Source: Rhodospirillales bacterium
Lineage (GTDB): Bacteria; Pseudomonadota; Alphaproteobacteria; Rhodospirillales; UBA2165
NCBI GenBank assembly: GCA_028823885.1
Contig: JAPPFK010000013.1
Location: 1-39,350, forward strand
DNA: 39,350 bases
Direction of reading: 5' to 3'
Each line of letters opens with the position of its first letter. Position 1 is the first letter of the stretch. A model generated the notes under the pieces. It searched no databases. It was not told the DNA's origin and worked only from the letters and a program-made list of their open reading frames with translations. Shown piece after piece: positions 19,850 through 33,006 of the stretch. Made by a program: the position numbers and the translations under genes.

Positions 19850-21043
19850 ATGCCGCCTGCCGACGGCCAGGCCGCGCCCCAAGGAAGCGGCGCGCCCACC
19901 AGCACAAGTCCGCCCGAAGGGGCCGATGCGGCATTGGTTCTTTCCGACGGCACGGTGTTCTGGGGAACCGGCCTGGGGGCCGAAACCTCCAACGTCGGCG
20001 AGGTGTGCTTCAACACCTCGATCACCGGCTATCAGGAAATCCTCACCGATCCCTCCTACGCCGGGCAGATCATCACCTTCACCTTCCCCCACATCGGCAA
20101 CGTGGGCGCCAACCCGGAAGACATCGAGACGGCGACCCCGGCGGCCCGGGGCTGCGTGCTCCGCGCCGGCATCACCGAACCCGCCAACTTCCGGGCGACC
20201 CGTCATCTGGACGAGTGGCTCAGGTCCCACGGCCTCCCCGGCATCGCCGGGATCGACACGCGGGCGCTGACCCGCAAAATCCGGGGCTCGGGCTTCATCA
20301 ACGGCACGGTGGTGAACGGCGGAAATATCGACGTGGCGGCGGCGCTTGCCGAAGCGCAGGCCTGGCCCGGCCTCGACGGCATGGACCTCGCCAGGACCGT
20401 CACCTGCGGCCAGACCTACCGGTGGGAGGAGAGCACCTGGGCGCTGGGCCGGGGCTACGGCGTGCTCGACAAGCCCAGGCATCACGTGGTCGCCGTCGAT
20501 TTCGGCGCCAAGCGCAACATCCTCCGCTGTCTCGCCGCCGCCGGGTGCCGCGTCACCGTGGTGCCGGCGACGGCCACCGCCGAGGATGTATTGGGCCACG
20601 AGCCGGACGGGGTGTTCCTCTCCAACGGCCCGGGCGATCCGGCGGCCACCGGCGAATACGCCGTGCCGATGATCCGGCAGGTGGTCGCGAGCGGCACGCC
20701 GGTGTTCGGCATCTGCCTCGGCCACCAGATGCTGGCGCTTTCATTGGGATGCCGAACGGAGAAAATGCATCACGGCCACCGGGGCGCCAATCACCCGGTG
20801 AAGGATTTGGAGACCGGGAGCGTCGAGATCACCAGCCAGAACCACGGCTTCGTGGTGGTGCGGGACTCCCTCCCGGCGGGCGTGGTCGAGACCCACACGT
20901 CCCTGTTCGACGGCACCCTCGAAGGCATCCGCCTCGACGGCAGGCCCGTGTTCAGCGTCCAGCATCACCCGGAAGCCTCGCCGGGCCCCCAGGACAGCCA
21001 CCACCTCTTCGCCCGCTTCGTGAAGTTCATGGAGGGTGACTAG
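19850..21043 (+). CDS. carA: Carbamoyl-phosphate synthase small subunit
   Basis: LVLSDGTVFWGTGLGA, GIDTRALTRKIR, LSNGPGDPAA, GTPVFGICLGHQMLALSLG, SQNHGFVV, VQHHPEASPGPQD. Confidence 0.98.
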   Translation: MPPADGQAAPQGSGAPTSTSPPEGADAALVLSDGTVFWGTGLGAETSNVGEVCFNTSITGYQEILTDPSYAGQIITFTFPHIGNVGANPEDIETATPAARGCVLRAGITEPANFRATRHLDEWLRSHGLPGIAGIDTRALTRKIRGSGFINGTVVNGGNIDVAAALAEAQAWPGLDGMDLARTVTCGQTYRWEESTWALGRGYGVLDKPRHHVVAVDFGAKRNILRCLAAAGCRVTVVPATATAEDVLGHEPDGVFLSNGPGDPAATGEYAVPMIRQVVASGTPVFGICLGHQMLALSLGCRTEKMHHGHRGANHPVKDLETGSVEITSQNHGFVVVRDSLPAGVVETHTSLFDGTLEGIRLDGRPVFSVQHHPEASPGPQDSHHLFARFVKFMEGD

Positions 21044-21546
21044 TTCACCACGGAGCACACAGAGATCACAAAATTGAACCACAGAGGCAGTGAGACACAG
21101 AGAAATGGTTGAGGAGAATGACCCTCTCACCCAAACGGTCATTGGCCTTGCGATTGAGGTCCACAAACAGTTGGGGCCTGGTCTTCTGGAATCCGCTTAT
21201 GAAGCATGTCTGTGCTACGAATTGAGTGAAAAAGGGATTTCCTTCGACCGGCAGGTCGACCTGCCGGTTAGTTATAAGTCGATCAAAATCGGAGCCGGTT
21301 ACCGATTGGATATCGTTGTCGAGAACAAGTTGATCATTGAACTGAAAACTGTCGAAAGGATTCTGCCGGTCCACGAATCTCAGCTTTTGACGTATTTGAA
21401 GCTTAGCGGAATCCGGACCGGCCTTATCTTGAATTTCAACTCAGCCGTCCTGAAGGATGGTATTCGGCGGTTGGTGAATTAATGAACCCTTCTCATTGCC
21501 TCATTGCCTCTGTGGTTCAAAAATCCTCTGTGTTCTCGGTGGTGAA
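21044..21546. mobile_element. Inverted-repeat-bounded element carrying a GxxExxY gene, inserted between carA and carB (mobility inferred)
   Basis: Left arm TTCACCACGGAGCACACAGAG...TTGAACCACAGAGGCAGTGAG...GAGAA begins right after the carA stop. Reverse complement of right arm is TTCACCACCGAGAACACAGAG...TTGAACCACAGAGGCAATGAG...GAGAA. Arms of ~60 bp bracket one ORF. Confidence 0.65.
21105..21482 (+). CDS. GxxExxY protein, PD-(D/E)XK nuclease-like fold
   Basis: AIEVHKQLGPGLLESAYEACLCYEL (GxxExxY motif), YRLDIVVENKLIIELKTVE (D-x8-ELK), HESQLLTYLKLSG (Q-x3-YL), TGLILNFN. Confidence 0.93.
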   Translation: MVEENDPLTQTVIGLAIEVHKQLGPGLLESAYEACLCYELSEKGISFDRQVDLPVSYKSIKIGAGYRLDIVVENKLIIELKTVERILPVHESQLLTYLKLSGIRTGLILNFNSAVLKDGIRRLVN

Positions 21547-21644
21547 CAATCAATCCCGGGCTATATCAATCGATGTCCGTTTTTTGCCTATCGCCCGGAA
21601 TCGCCGGGAATCGCCGGGTTGGAATCCGGTTCTAGTGGAATCTG

Positions 21645-24899
<3,255 letters not shown>

Positions 24900-24999
24900 T
24901 GGTTGCTTCTTCCCGACATTCATCATGTCCGCCCGTGGCGAGGGGCCGCGGGGAGAGAGGCGTTTTGACTCCTCGATGCGTTGAGACGGAAGACGAAAG

Positions 25000-25473
25000 A
25001 TGGAAAAGATACCGATGACCAAGGACGGCCTGGAGGCGCTGGAAGGCGAACTCAGGCGGCTTCGGTCCGAGGAGCGCCCGGCGATCATCAAGGCGATCGA
25101 GGCGGCGCGGGAACACGGCGATCTGTCGGAGAACGCGGAATATCACGCGGCCCGCGAGCGCCAGAGCTTCGTCGAGGGCCGGCTGGCCGAACTGGAAGAC
25201 GTCATTGCGCGGGCCGACGTCATCGACCCGTCGACCCTCTCCGGCGATACAGTGCGCTTCGGCGCCACGGTGCATATCGTCGACGAGGATACCGACGAGG
25301 AGCAGACCTTTCAGATCGTCGGCACCCATGAGGCGGATGCGTCCGCCGGCCGGCTGTCGGTCACCTCGCCATTGGCGCGCGGCCTGATCGGCAAGAGCCT
25401 GGGCGATTCGGCGGAAGTCACCGCGCCCGGCGGCTCCAGGTCCTACGAAATTCTCGAGGTCAAATATAAGTAG
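25000..25473 (+). CDS. greA: Transcription elongation factor GreA
   Basis: [67 protein letters not shown]. Confidence 0.98.
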   Translation: MEKIPMTKDGLEALEGELRRLRSEERPAIIKAIEAAREHGDLSENAEYHAARERQSFVEGRLAELEDVIARADVIDPSTLSGDTVRFGATVHIVDEDTDEEQTFQIVGTHEADASAGRLSVTSPLARGLIGKSLGDSAEVTAPGGSRSYEILEVKYK

Positions 25474-25476
25474 CGC

Positions 25477-25974
25477 CTAGCTGGCGGTCCCGGCCGCGTC
25501 GGCTTCGTCCTCAACCGGCACCCCCGGCAGGTCCTTCGAGGTGCGGATGGTCTCGAAGGTGGAGACCGTCGAGACGTGGTCGGCGGAAGTGAGCCGCATG
25601 GTCAGGTCGTCCCGGTGCTCCTTGTCCCGGGCGACGATCTTCAGCAGGAAATCGCCGCCGCCCCGGATCATGTGGGTCTCCCGGATTTCGGGCCAGCCGG
25701 CGGTCATTTCCTCGAACGCCCGCAGCACGTCCTGGGACTGGCTGTCGAGACCGACGAGGGCGAAGAACATTTCCTTCAGGCCGAGCAGCGCCGGCTCCAA
25801 CTCCGCGTGATAACCCCGGATGTAGCCCGCTTCCTCCAGGGCCCGGACGCGGCGTAGGCACGGCGGCGCCGAAATCCCGACCCGCTTGGCCAACTCGACG
25901 TTGGTCATGCGGCCGTCGGCCTGTAGATCGCCGAGTATTTTGCGGTCGACCTGGTCGAGCTTGACCCGCGACAT
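25477..25974 (-). CDS. Lrp/AsnC family transcriptional regulator
   Basis: LDQVDRKILGDLQADGRMTNVELAKRVGISAPPCLRRVRALEEAGYIRGYHAELEPALLG. Confidence 0.96.
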   Translation of the reverse strand: MSRVKLDQVDRKILGDLQADGRMTNVELAKRVGISAPPCLRRVRALEEAGYIRGYHAELEPALLGLKEMFFALVGLDSQSQDVLRAFEEMTAGWPEIRETHMIRGGGDFLLKIVARDKEHRDDLTMRLTSADHVSTVSTFETIRTSKDLPGVPVEDEADAAGTAS

Positions 25975-26260
25975 CTACTGCAGCTCCCTGGTCACCGTCG
26001 AGGAATTCATTGGAAATCTTGGCTCGGTGACGTGAGAGTAATTTTATTACCCACACGGCTCCGGCGCAATAATATTTCAAAAATGTCGGCGCACCGGTTC
26101 GAGCGGCCGCATACCGGCCACACACCGGACAGTGCGCCGGCGGCCGCTATTTTACCGGCGCGCTCCCTTGCGGACGGGTGGGGCGCTTTCTATTTTAGGG
26201 CCGGAATTCAGGTCCGCGGGGAACCTCGCCGCCGGACAACCCTGCTTGATTGGAACCGCC

Positions 26261-27232
26261 ATGTCCGAACACATCCACAACAAAGTCATGATCCTGGGCT
26301 CCGGCGCCGCCGGCCTGACCGCGGCCATCTATACCGCCCGGGCCAGTCTGGAGCCGGTGCTGATCCACGGCATGCAGCCCGGCGGTCAGATGACCATCAC
26401 CACCGATGTGGAGAACTATCCCGGCTTCGCCGATGTCGTCCAGGGCCCGTGGCTGATGGAACAGATGCAGGCCCAGGCGGAGAATGTCGGCACCCGGATG
26501 ATCACCGATACGATCGTCGAGGCCGATCTCGGCCGGCGGCCGTTCCGCATGATCGGCGATTCCGGCACCGTCTATACGTGCGACGCGCTGATCGTCTCCA
26601 CCGGGGCCCAGGCCAAATGGCTCGGGCTCGACAGCGAGCAGTCGTTCATGGGATTCGGCGTCTCGGCCTGCGCGACCTGCGACGGCTTTTTCTTCAGGGA
26701 AAAGGAAGTCCTGGTGGTCGGCGGCGGCAATACCGCGGTCGAGGAAGCGCTGTATCTCGCCAACCTGGCGGGCAAGGTGACCCTGATCCACCGCCGCGAC
26801 GAGCTTCGCGCCGAGAAAATCCTCCAGGCCCGGCTGCTCAACCACGACAAGATCGAGGTCGTCTGGGATACGGTACTGGACGAGATCACCGGCAACACCG
26901 ACGGCATAGCGCCCGAAGTCACCGGGGTGAAGGTCAAGAACGTCAAGACCGAGGAGGTGAGCGAGCTTTCCCTCGACGGCGTCTTCATCGCCATCGGCCA
27001 CAAGCCGAACACCGACCTGTTCGGCGGCCAGTTGGACATGGACGACGAGGGCTACCTGATTACGGCGGCCGATTCGACCGCGACCAACGTCCCCGGCGTG
27101 TTCGCCGCCGGCGACGTGCAGGACAACACCTATCGCCAGGCGGTCACCGCGGCCGGGACGGGCTGCATGGCCGCCCTCGAGGCGGAGAAATTCCTCGCCG
27201 AACAAGAAGCGGTTGCCGACGCCGCCGAATAA
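26261..27232 (+). CDS. trxB: Thioredoxin-disulfide reductase
   Basis: VMILGSGAAGLTAAIYTARA, redox CATC (SACATCDGFFF), VVGGGNTAVEEALYLANLAGKVTLIHRRDELRAEKI, GVFAAGDVQDNTYRQAVTAAGTGCMAALEAEKFL. Confidence 0.98.
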   Translation: MSEHIHNKVMILGSGAAGLTAAIYTARASLEPVLIHGMQPGGQMTITTDVENYPGFADVVQGPWLMEQMQAQAENVGTRMITDTIVEADLGRRPFRMIGDSGTVYTCDALIVSTGAQAKWLGLDSEQSFMGFGVSACATCDGFFFREKEVLVVGGGNTAVEEALYLANLAGKVTLIHRRDELRAEKILQARLLNHDKIEVVWDTVLDEITGNTDGIAPEVTGVKVKNVKTEEVSELSLDGVFIAIGHKPNTDLFGGQLDMDDEGYLITAADSTATNVPGVFAAGDVQDNTYRQAVTAAGTGCMAALEAEKFLAEQEAVADAAE

Positions 27233-27283
27233 GCGCTATTCCTGAGCGTCAATTCTCAACCGTTCGGGACGGGGCCCAACGCC

Positions 27284-28186
27284 ATGTCGATGGACTGGGA
27301 CAAGCTGCGGATATTTCATGCGGTGGCCGAAGCCGGCAGCTTCACCAATGCCGCCGAAACGCTCAATCTCAGTCAATCGGCGATCAGCCGCCACATCAGC
27401 ACCCTCGAACGCGGCCTCAACGTGCCGCTGTTCCACCGTCACGCCCGGGGGCTGATCCTTACCGAGCAGGGGGAGGATCTCTATCTGACCGCCCACGACG
27501 TGTTCCACAAGCTGGCCATGTCGGAAGCCCGGCTGACCGACTCCCAGGAGCGGCCCGCGGGCACGCTCAAAATCGCCACGACCATCGGCTTCGGCTCCGT
27601 ATGGCTGACCCCGCGGATCCGGGAATTCGTCGATCTCTACCCGGACATCGAGGTCAGCATCGTCCTGACCTACTCGGAATTCGATCTTTCCATGCGCGAA
27701 GCGGACGTGGCCATCGAGCTCACGCCGCCGACCCACACCGAGCTCATCCAGCGCCATCTGATGACCATCAACTACTACGTTTACGCGACGCCCGACTACC
27801 TCAAGGCCCACGGGATGCCGCAGACGCCGGAGGATCTCGACGGCCACAAGCTCATCACCTTCGGCCAGGAGGTCGGCGATCAGCGGGAGCTGCTGCCGGC
27901 CCTCAATTTCCTCCTCGATGCCGGCGCAAACCCCAAAAAGCCGCGCCGCCCGGTGCTGCAGGTGAACAATATCTACGGAATCTACCGGGCGGTCCTGTCG
28001 GGCCTCGGCATGGGCGCCCTGCCCAACTATTTCGATGAAGGCTCGGCCAACCTGGTCCGGGTGCTGCCGGAATTGCAAAGCCCGGCGACCGAGGCCTATT
28101 TCGTCTATCCCGAGGAACTGCGCCAGTCGGCCAGAATCGCGGTATTCCGCGATTTCCTGATCCGGAAGGTCATGGAATCCCGCTGA
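27284..28186 (+). CDS. LysR family transcriptional regulator
   Basis: WDKLRIFHAVAEAGSFTNAAETLNLSQSAISRHISTLERGLNVPLFHRHARGLILTEQGE. Confidence 0.96.
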   Translation: MSMDWDKLRIFHAVAEAGSFTNAAETLNLSQSAISRHISTLERGLNVPLFHRHARGLILTEQGEDLYLTAHDVFHKLAMSEARLTDSQERPAGTLKIATTIGFGSVWLTPRIREFVDLYPDIEVSIVLTYSEFDLSMREADVAIELTPPTHTELIQRHLMTINYYVYATPDYLKAHGMPQTPEDLDGHKLITFGQEVGDQRELLPALNFLLDAGANPKKPRRPVLQVNNIYGIYRAVLSGLGMGALPNYFDEGSANLVRVLPELQSPATEAYFVYPEELRQSARIAVFRDFLIRKVMESR

Positions 28187-28463
28187 CTGAAATCCCAGTT
28201 CAGGGAAATTTTGGATAGTGGGTCACTATGAATTTCGCTTCTTGTAAGTCTTCTGGCGATTTCTGACCGCCGCTTAGCGCTAAGGCTATTCGCCCGTGCG
28301 CGACCACCCCTCATTCCACACAGCCGACCAAGCCTTGCCCTGTCGCTGGCAGGAGCGCCAGTTTCCCGCCAATCGCCAGGTCAGCGATGTGCTTGGCAAG
28401 CTGGTCAGTGCCGCAAGGGCTATGTAGCTTGCCCATGAACGCAATATTTGAACGGGATTTCTT

Positions 28464-29192
28464 ATGATCAAGACAATCTTGAGGCTGTTCCGCATCGCCA
28501 AAAACACTTTCTTTCTAGGGATGTTGTGCGTCACGCTGTTAGTGACGGTGGCAGGACTTGCCATTCACAGCATCCAGCTCACTACGAAACTTACACTCGC
28601 GGCAACGAACGCGGCGGCAGCAGCGGCGAACCACCGAAAGGCCATGGCTGTCGCCGCTTCAGCGCATCGCAAGGACAAGGCGAAGGCCGTCGCGAAGACG
28701 AAGGCAAGGGAAAAGGCGAAGGCACGGATCAGGCGGTTTGCCGTTGCCGGCGCGGCCGCAGTTCCCATGGCCGGGATGTTGGCAGGGCCGGCAATTGCCG
28801 GTTCCTTCGAAGTGGCGGATTTCAATAATTGGAAGACAAACAACCCGGAAGGAGGGTTCGCAGACTATGCCTGCGAAACAGGCGAGGCAGGCGCGGAACT
28901 GGTTGATGAAGTCCTTCGAGAGCTCCCGGAACCGATGAGGCCGCATCCCGACGCAGTTCGTGAATGGATACCCCAATGTGGCGATCAATTGGAAGATCAG
29001 CCATGGGAAGTTCTGCCGACTTGGGACGAAATCATCGGGTGGGTGCCATCTTTTGACGGCCTCGGGCGATGGCTGCCGTCACCCGAGGACGTGAATGACT
29101 CGATACCGAACGGCGAAGCACTCAAGGAATTACTTCCCACTGAAGAAATGCAGGAGTTAATTTCGCGATTCAAGCGTCAAATTTCAAAATGA
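28464..29192 (+). CDS. Orphan membrane-anchored protein with two TM segments and an Ala/Lys-rich helix
   Basis: TM1 FFLGMLCVTLLVTVAGLAI; AAAAAANHRKAMAVAASAHRKDKAKAVAKTKAREKAKARIRR; TM2 FAVAGAAAVPMAGMLAGPAIAG; acidic Trp-rich tail. Confidence 0.65.
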   Translation: MIKTILRLFRIAKNTFFLGMLCVTLLVTVAGLAIHSIQLTTKLTLAATNAAAAAANHRKAMAVAASAHRKDKAKAVAKTKAREKAKARIRRFAVAGAAAVPMAGMLAGPAIAGSFEVADFNNWKTNNPEGGFADYACETGEAGAELVDEVLRELPEPMRPHPDAVREWIPQCGDQLEDQPWEVLPTWDEIIGWVPSFDGLGRWLPSPEDVNDSIPNGEALKELLPTEEMQELISRFKRQISK

Positions 29193-29222
29193 GACACTAC
29201 CAACCTTGCAGGAATTCGACGA

Positions 29223-29243
29223 GCTATGCAAATTTTGCATAGC
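29223..29243. promoter_or_regulatory. Perfect 21-bp palindrome, operator-like
   Basis: GCTATGCAAA-T-TTTGCATAGC: 10-bp arms, one central base. Confidence 0.55.
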
Positions 29244-29292
29244 AAACGTGTGGTAATCACACTGGCGATTTTGCACTGCAACAACTACATAT

Positions 29293-29432
29293 CTTGACAG
29301 CGACGGCGTCAGCTGGCGCTCTCCGGGCCCCCCCGGCCCGGATTTCCAAGGGTCTTCGGACCCTACGTCTCCCAGACGTGAAGCCTCCCTGTTAAACTCA
29401 CCGGGAAAGTTTTACTTTCCCGGTCTTTTTTT
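29293..29432 (+). ncRNA. Candidate structured small RNA with intrinsic terminator
   Basis: Serial hairpins CCGGGCC/GGCCCGG (29323-29341), AGGGTC-TTCG-GACCCT (29349-29364), ACGTCT-CCC-AGACGT (29365-29379), CCTCCCT single-strand segment, then terminator ACCGGGAAAG..CTTTCCCGGT plus T tract; no convincing ORF. Confidence 0.5.
29400..29432 (+). terminator. Rho-independent terminator
   Basis: ACCGGGAAAGTTTTACTTTCCCGGTCTTTTTTT. Confidence 0.88.
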
Positions 29433-29462
29433 GCTCCTAGATCGGGTCGTGTTTTGACGCCC

Positions 29463-31502
29463 TTATTCGGCGGCGATGCCGAGCTCCGATTGCCGGGCCT
29501 TCACCACCTGATCGGCTTCCTTGCCGGTTATTTCCTGCAGCCGGTCGAACTCGAATTCAAAGGTGCCCACGCCCTGGGTCGACGAGCGCAACTCGTTGAT
29601 CAGGTCGAGAATTTCCGATTCCGGCATGTGGGCGTTCACCTCGTCCCAGCCCTTCCAGCCTTCCTTCGGCTCGAACCCGAGGATTTGGCCGCGGCGCCCG
29701 GAAACCAGGCTTTGAACCCGCGACAAGAATTCCGACGGAACGGAAATGGTGACCGAGAAAATCGGCTCCAGCAGGACCGGGCCGCATTTCGGCATCCCTT
29801 CCCGCATGGCCAGGCTGCCGGCCGTCTTGAACGCCTGGTCCGAACTGTCGACGGCGTGGAACTGTCCGTCGGTCAATTCGACCGAGACATCGACCACGGG
29901 AAATCCGAGCGGCCCCTGGGAGAGATACTCCTTCACCCCGTTTTCGACCGCCGGGATGTACTGCTTGGGCACCACGCCGCCGGTGATCGAGTCGGTAAAC
30001 TGGAACCCCGAACCTCTCGGCAGCGGTTTGATTTCGATATGAACGTCGCCGAACTGGCCGTGCCCTCCCGACTGCTTTTTGTGCCGCGCATGTTGCGAGA
30101 TGGGCTTCTTGATGGATTCCTTGTACGCCACCTGAGGCAGGCCGCCATCGACCTCGAGCTTGTTTCGGTTGTGCATCCGCTCAAGCGCGATTCGGAGATG
30201 GGTTTCGCCCTGGCCGCGCAGCACGAACTCGCCGGTATCCGGATTCGGGCCGTAGGTCAGCGACGGATCCTCTTCGATGAGCCGCGCCAGCGCGCCGGCC
30301 ATCTTCACCTCGTCGTCCCGCCTGCCCGCATGGATGGCCAGCGCGTAGACGGGCTTCGGCGGCGCCGGCCACGCCGGACCTTCGGCGTTGCCCGACGGCG
30401 ACAGCAGGTCTCCCGAGCGCACTTCCTCCATCCGGCCGAGCGCGCCCACCTCGCCCTCGGCGAGTTTGGCGACCTTGTCCTGGTCGGCGCCCCTCAGCTT
30501 GACGATACCGCTCACCCGGGAGCCGCCGAGCGTCGCGCCGTCCTCGACGTCGCCACGCAGAATCCGGGCGATGGACCGCTTGCCGGTCTGCGAACCGTGA
30601 GAGGTCTTGAAGACCCGGGCAACCGCCTCGCCGTCGGCATCGATGCCGATCCGCTCGCGGGTCGCCGCGATGCCGGGCGCCTCGTGGCGCAGCACCTTCA
30701 ACAACCGCGTAATGCCGTGATCGGATTCGGCCGAGCCGAAAAACACCGGGACGAGATTCCCCGCCCTGGTCGCCGCCGCGAGGTGGTCGTAGGTCTCGCC
30801 GACCTCGGGCACCTCGTCTTCCAGCAGCTTCTCCAGCAGGCCGTCATCGAAATCGGAGAGCGCCTCCAGCATTACCGTCCGTTCGATTTCCAGACGGTCG
30901 CTGAGGTCGGCGGGTACGTCCGCGATCTCCTTGGGATCGCCCTCGGTGTACTCGAAGGCCCGCTTGCTCGCGAGATCGACATATCCGGTGATCTCATCGC
31001 CTGTCCTGATGGGAATTTCGCGCAGGACCAGCGGCTGGTCTATGACCCCGCGCAGCGCGTCCACGCTCTCGGCGACGCTCGCCGCGGCGCCGTGGATTTT
31101 GTTGATGAAGATGATATGCGGCACGCCTTGCTCGTGGAGCCCGCGCAACAGCCGCGCGGCGCCGAGGGCCTTGTCCGCGCCGGGCTCGATCACCACCACG
31201 GCGATATCACATACGGCCAAGGCGCTGAGCGTGTCCTGGATGAGTTCGACCGAACCCGGACAGTCCAAGAGAGTCCACGAATCGCCGAGATAGTCGAAGC
31301 TGGCGACATTCATTTCGACGCTCATGGTCCGGGAGCGCGCCTCGGGAGATGAATCGCCGACCGTATTGCCTTCGGTGATCCTGCCCAGGCGATTTGTCGC
31401 ACCGGCCTTGAACAGCATGGCTTCGAGTAACGAGGTCTTGCCGCTCAGGTACGGACCCACAAGGGCCGCGCAACGGGGACCGAATTCAGATGTGTCTGCC
31501 AC
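29463..31502 (-). CDS. Elongation factor G-like translational GTPase (divergent EF-G paralog)
   Basis: GPYLSGKTSLLEAML, LLDCPGSVELIQDTLSAL, IIFINKIHGAA, EF-G domain IV-V pattern; GTG start at 31502. Confidence 0.92.
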   Translation of the reverse strand: MADTSEFGPRCAALVGPYLSGKTSLLEAMLFKAGATNRLGRITEGNTVGDSSPEARSRTMSVEMNVASFDYLGDSWTLLDCPGSVELIQDTLSALAVCDIAVVVIEPGADKALGAARLLRGLHEQGVPHIIFINKIHGAAASVAESVDALRGVIDQPLVLREIPIRTGDEITGYVDLASKRAFEYTEGDPKEIADVPADLSDRLEIERTVMLEALSDFDDGLLEKLLEDEVPEVGETYDHLAAATRAGNLVPVFFGSAESDHGITRLLKVLRHEAPGIAATRERIGIDADGEAVARVFKTSHGSQTGKRSIARILRGDVEDGATLGGSRVSGIVKLRGADQDKVAKLAEGEVGALGRMEEVRSGDLLSPSGNAEGPAWPAPPKPVYALAIHAGRRDDEVKMAGALARLIEEDPSLTYGPNPDTGEFVLRGQGETHLRIALERMHNRNKLEVDGGLPQVAYKESIKKPISQHARHKKQSGGHGQFGDVHIEIKPLPRGSGFQFTDSITGGVVPKQYIPAVENGVKEYLSQGPLGFPVVDVSVELTDGQFHAVDSSDQAFKTAGSLAMREGMPKCGPVLLEPIFSVTISVPSEFLSRVQSLVSGRRGQILGFEPKEGWKGWDEVNAHMPESEILDLINELRSSTQGVGTFEFEFDRLQEITGKEADQVVKARQSELGIAAE

Positions 31503-31663
31503 GGGTAGTTCCTCCCAGCCGTCTAGGCGTTTTGAAGCTCCAGGCGGACGCTTTTCGCCGCGACCCGAGTGGAGGCGCCGCGGCACGCCCTTGGGGGAAA
31601 GGTTAGCGGCCCGGAACCGGAGTCTTCAAGGAGAATCCGGTCTCCAAACGATACGGATCGAGC

Positions 31664-32914
<1,251 letters not shown>

Positions 32915-33006
32915 TCAAAAAAACCGGCGGCAAACTACGCCCGCCGCCGCGCCGCTGCAATAACAGATTGTGCGCCTCTGAAAGTGCTTGGATAGTAGGC
33001 CCCGCC

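Noticed and set aside
21044-21546. Classical IS element
   Set aside because: No DDE, HUH or serine/tyrosine transposase, and no obvious target-site duplication at the ends (ctag| versus |caat); kept only as an inverted-repeat cassette.
28190-28460. Remnant recombinase or other coding fragment
   Set aside because: Short open stretches (e.g. RQVSDVLGKLVSAARAM*) have no convincing similarity to a known family.
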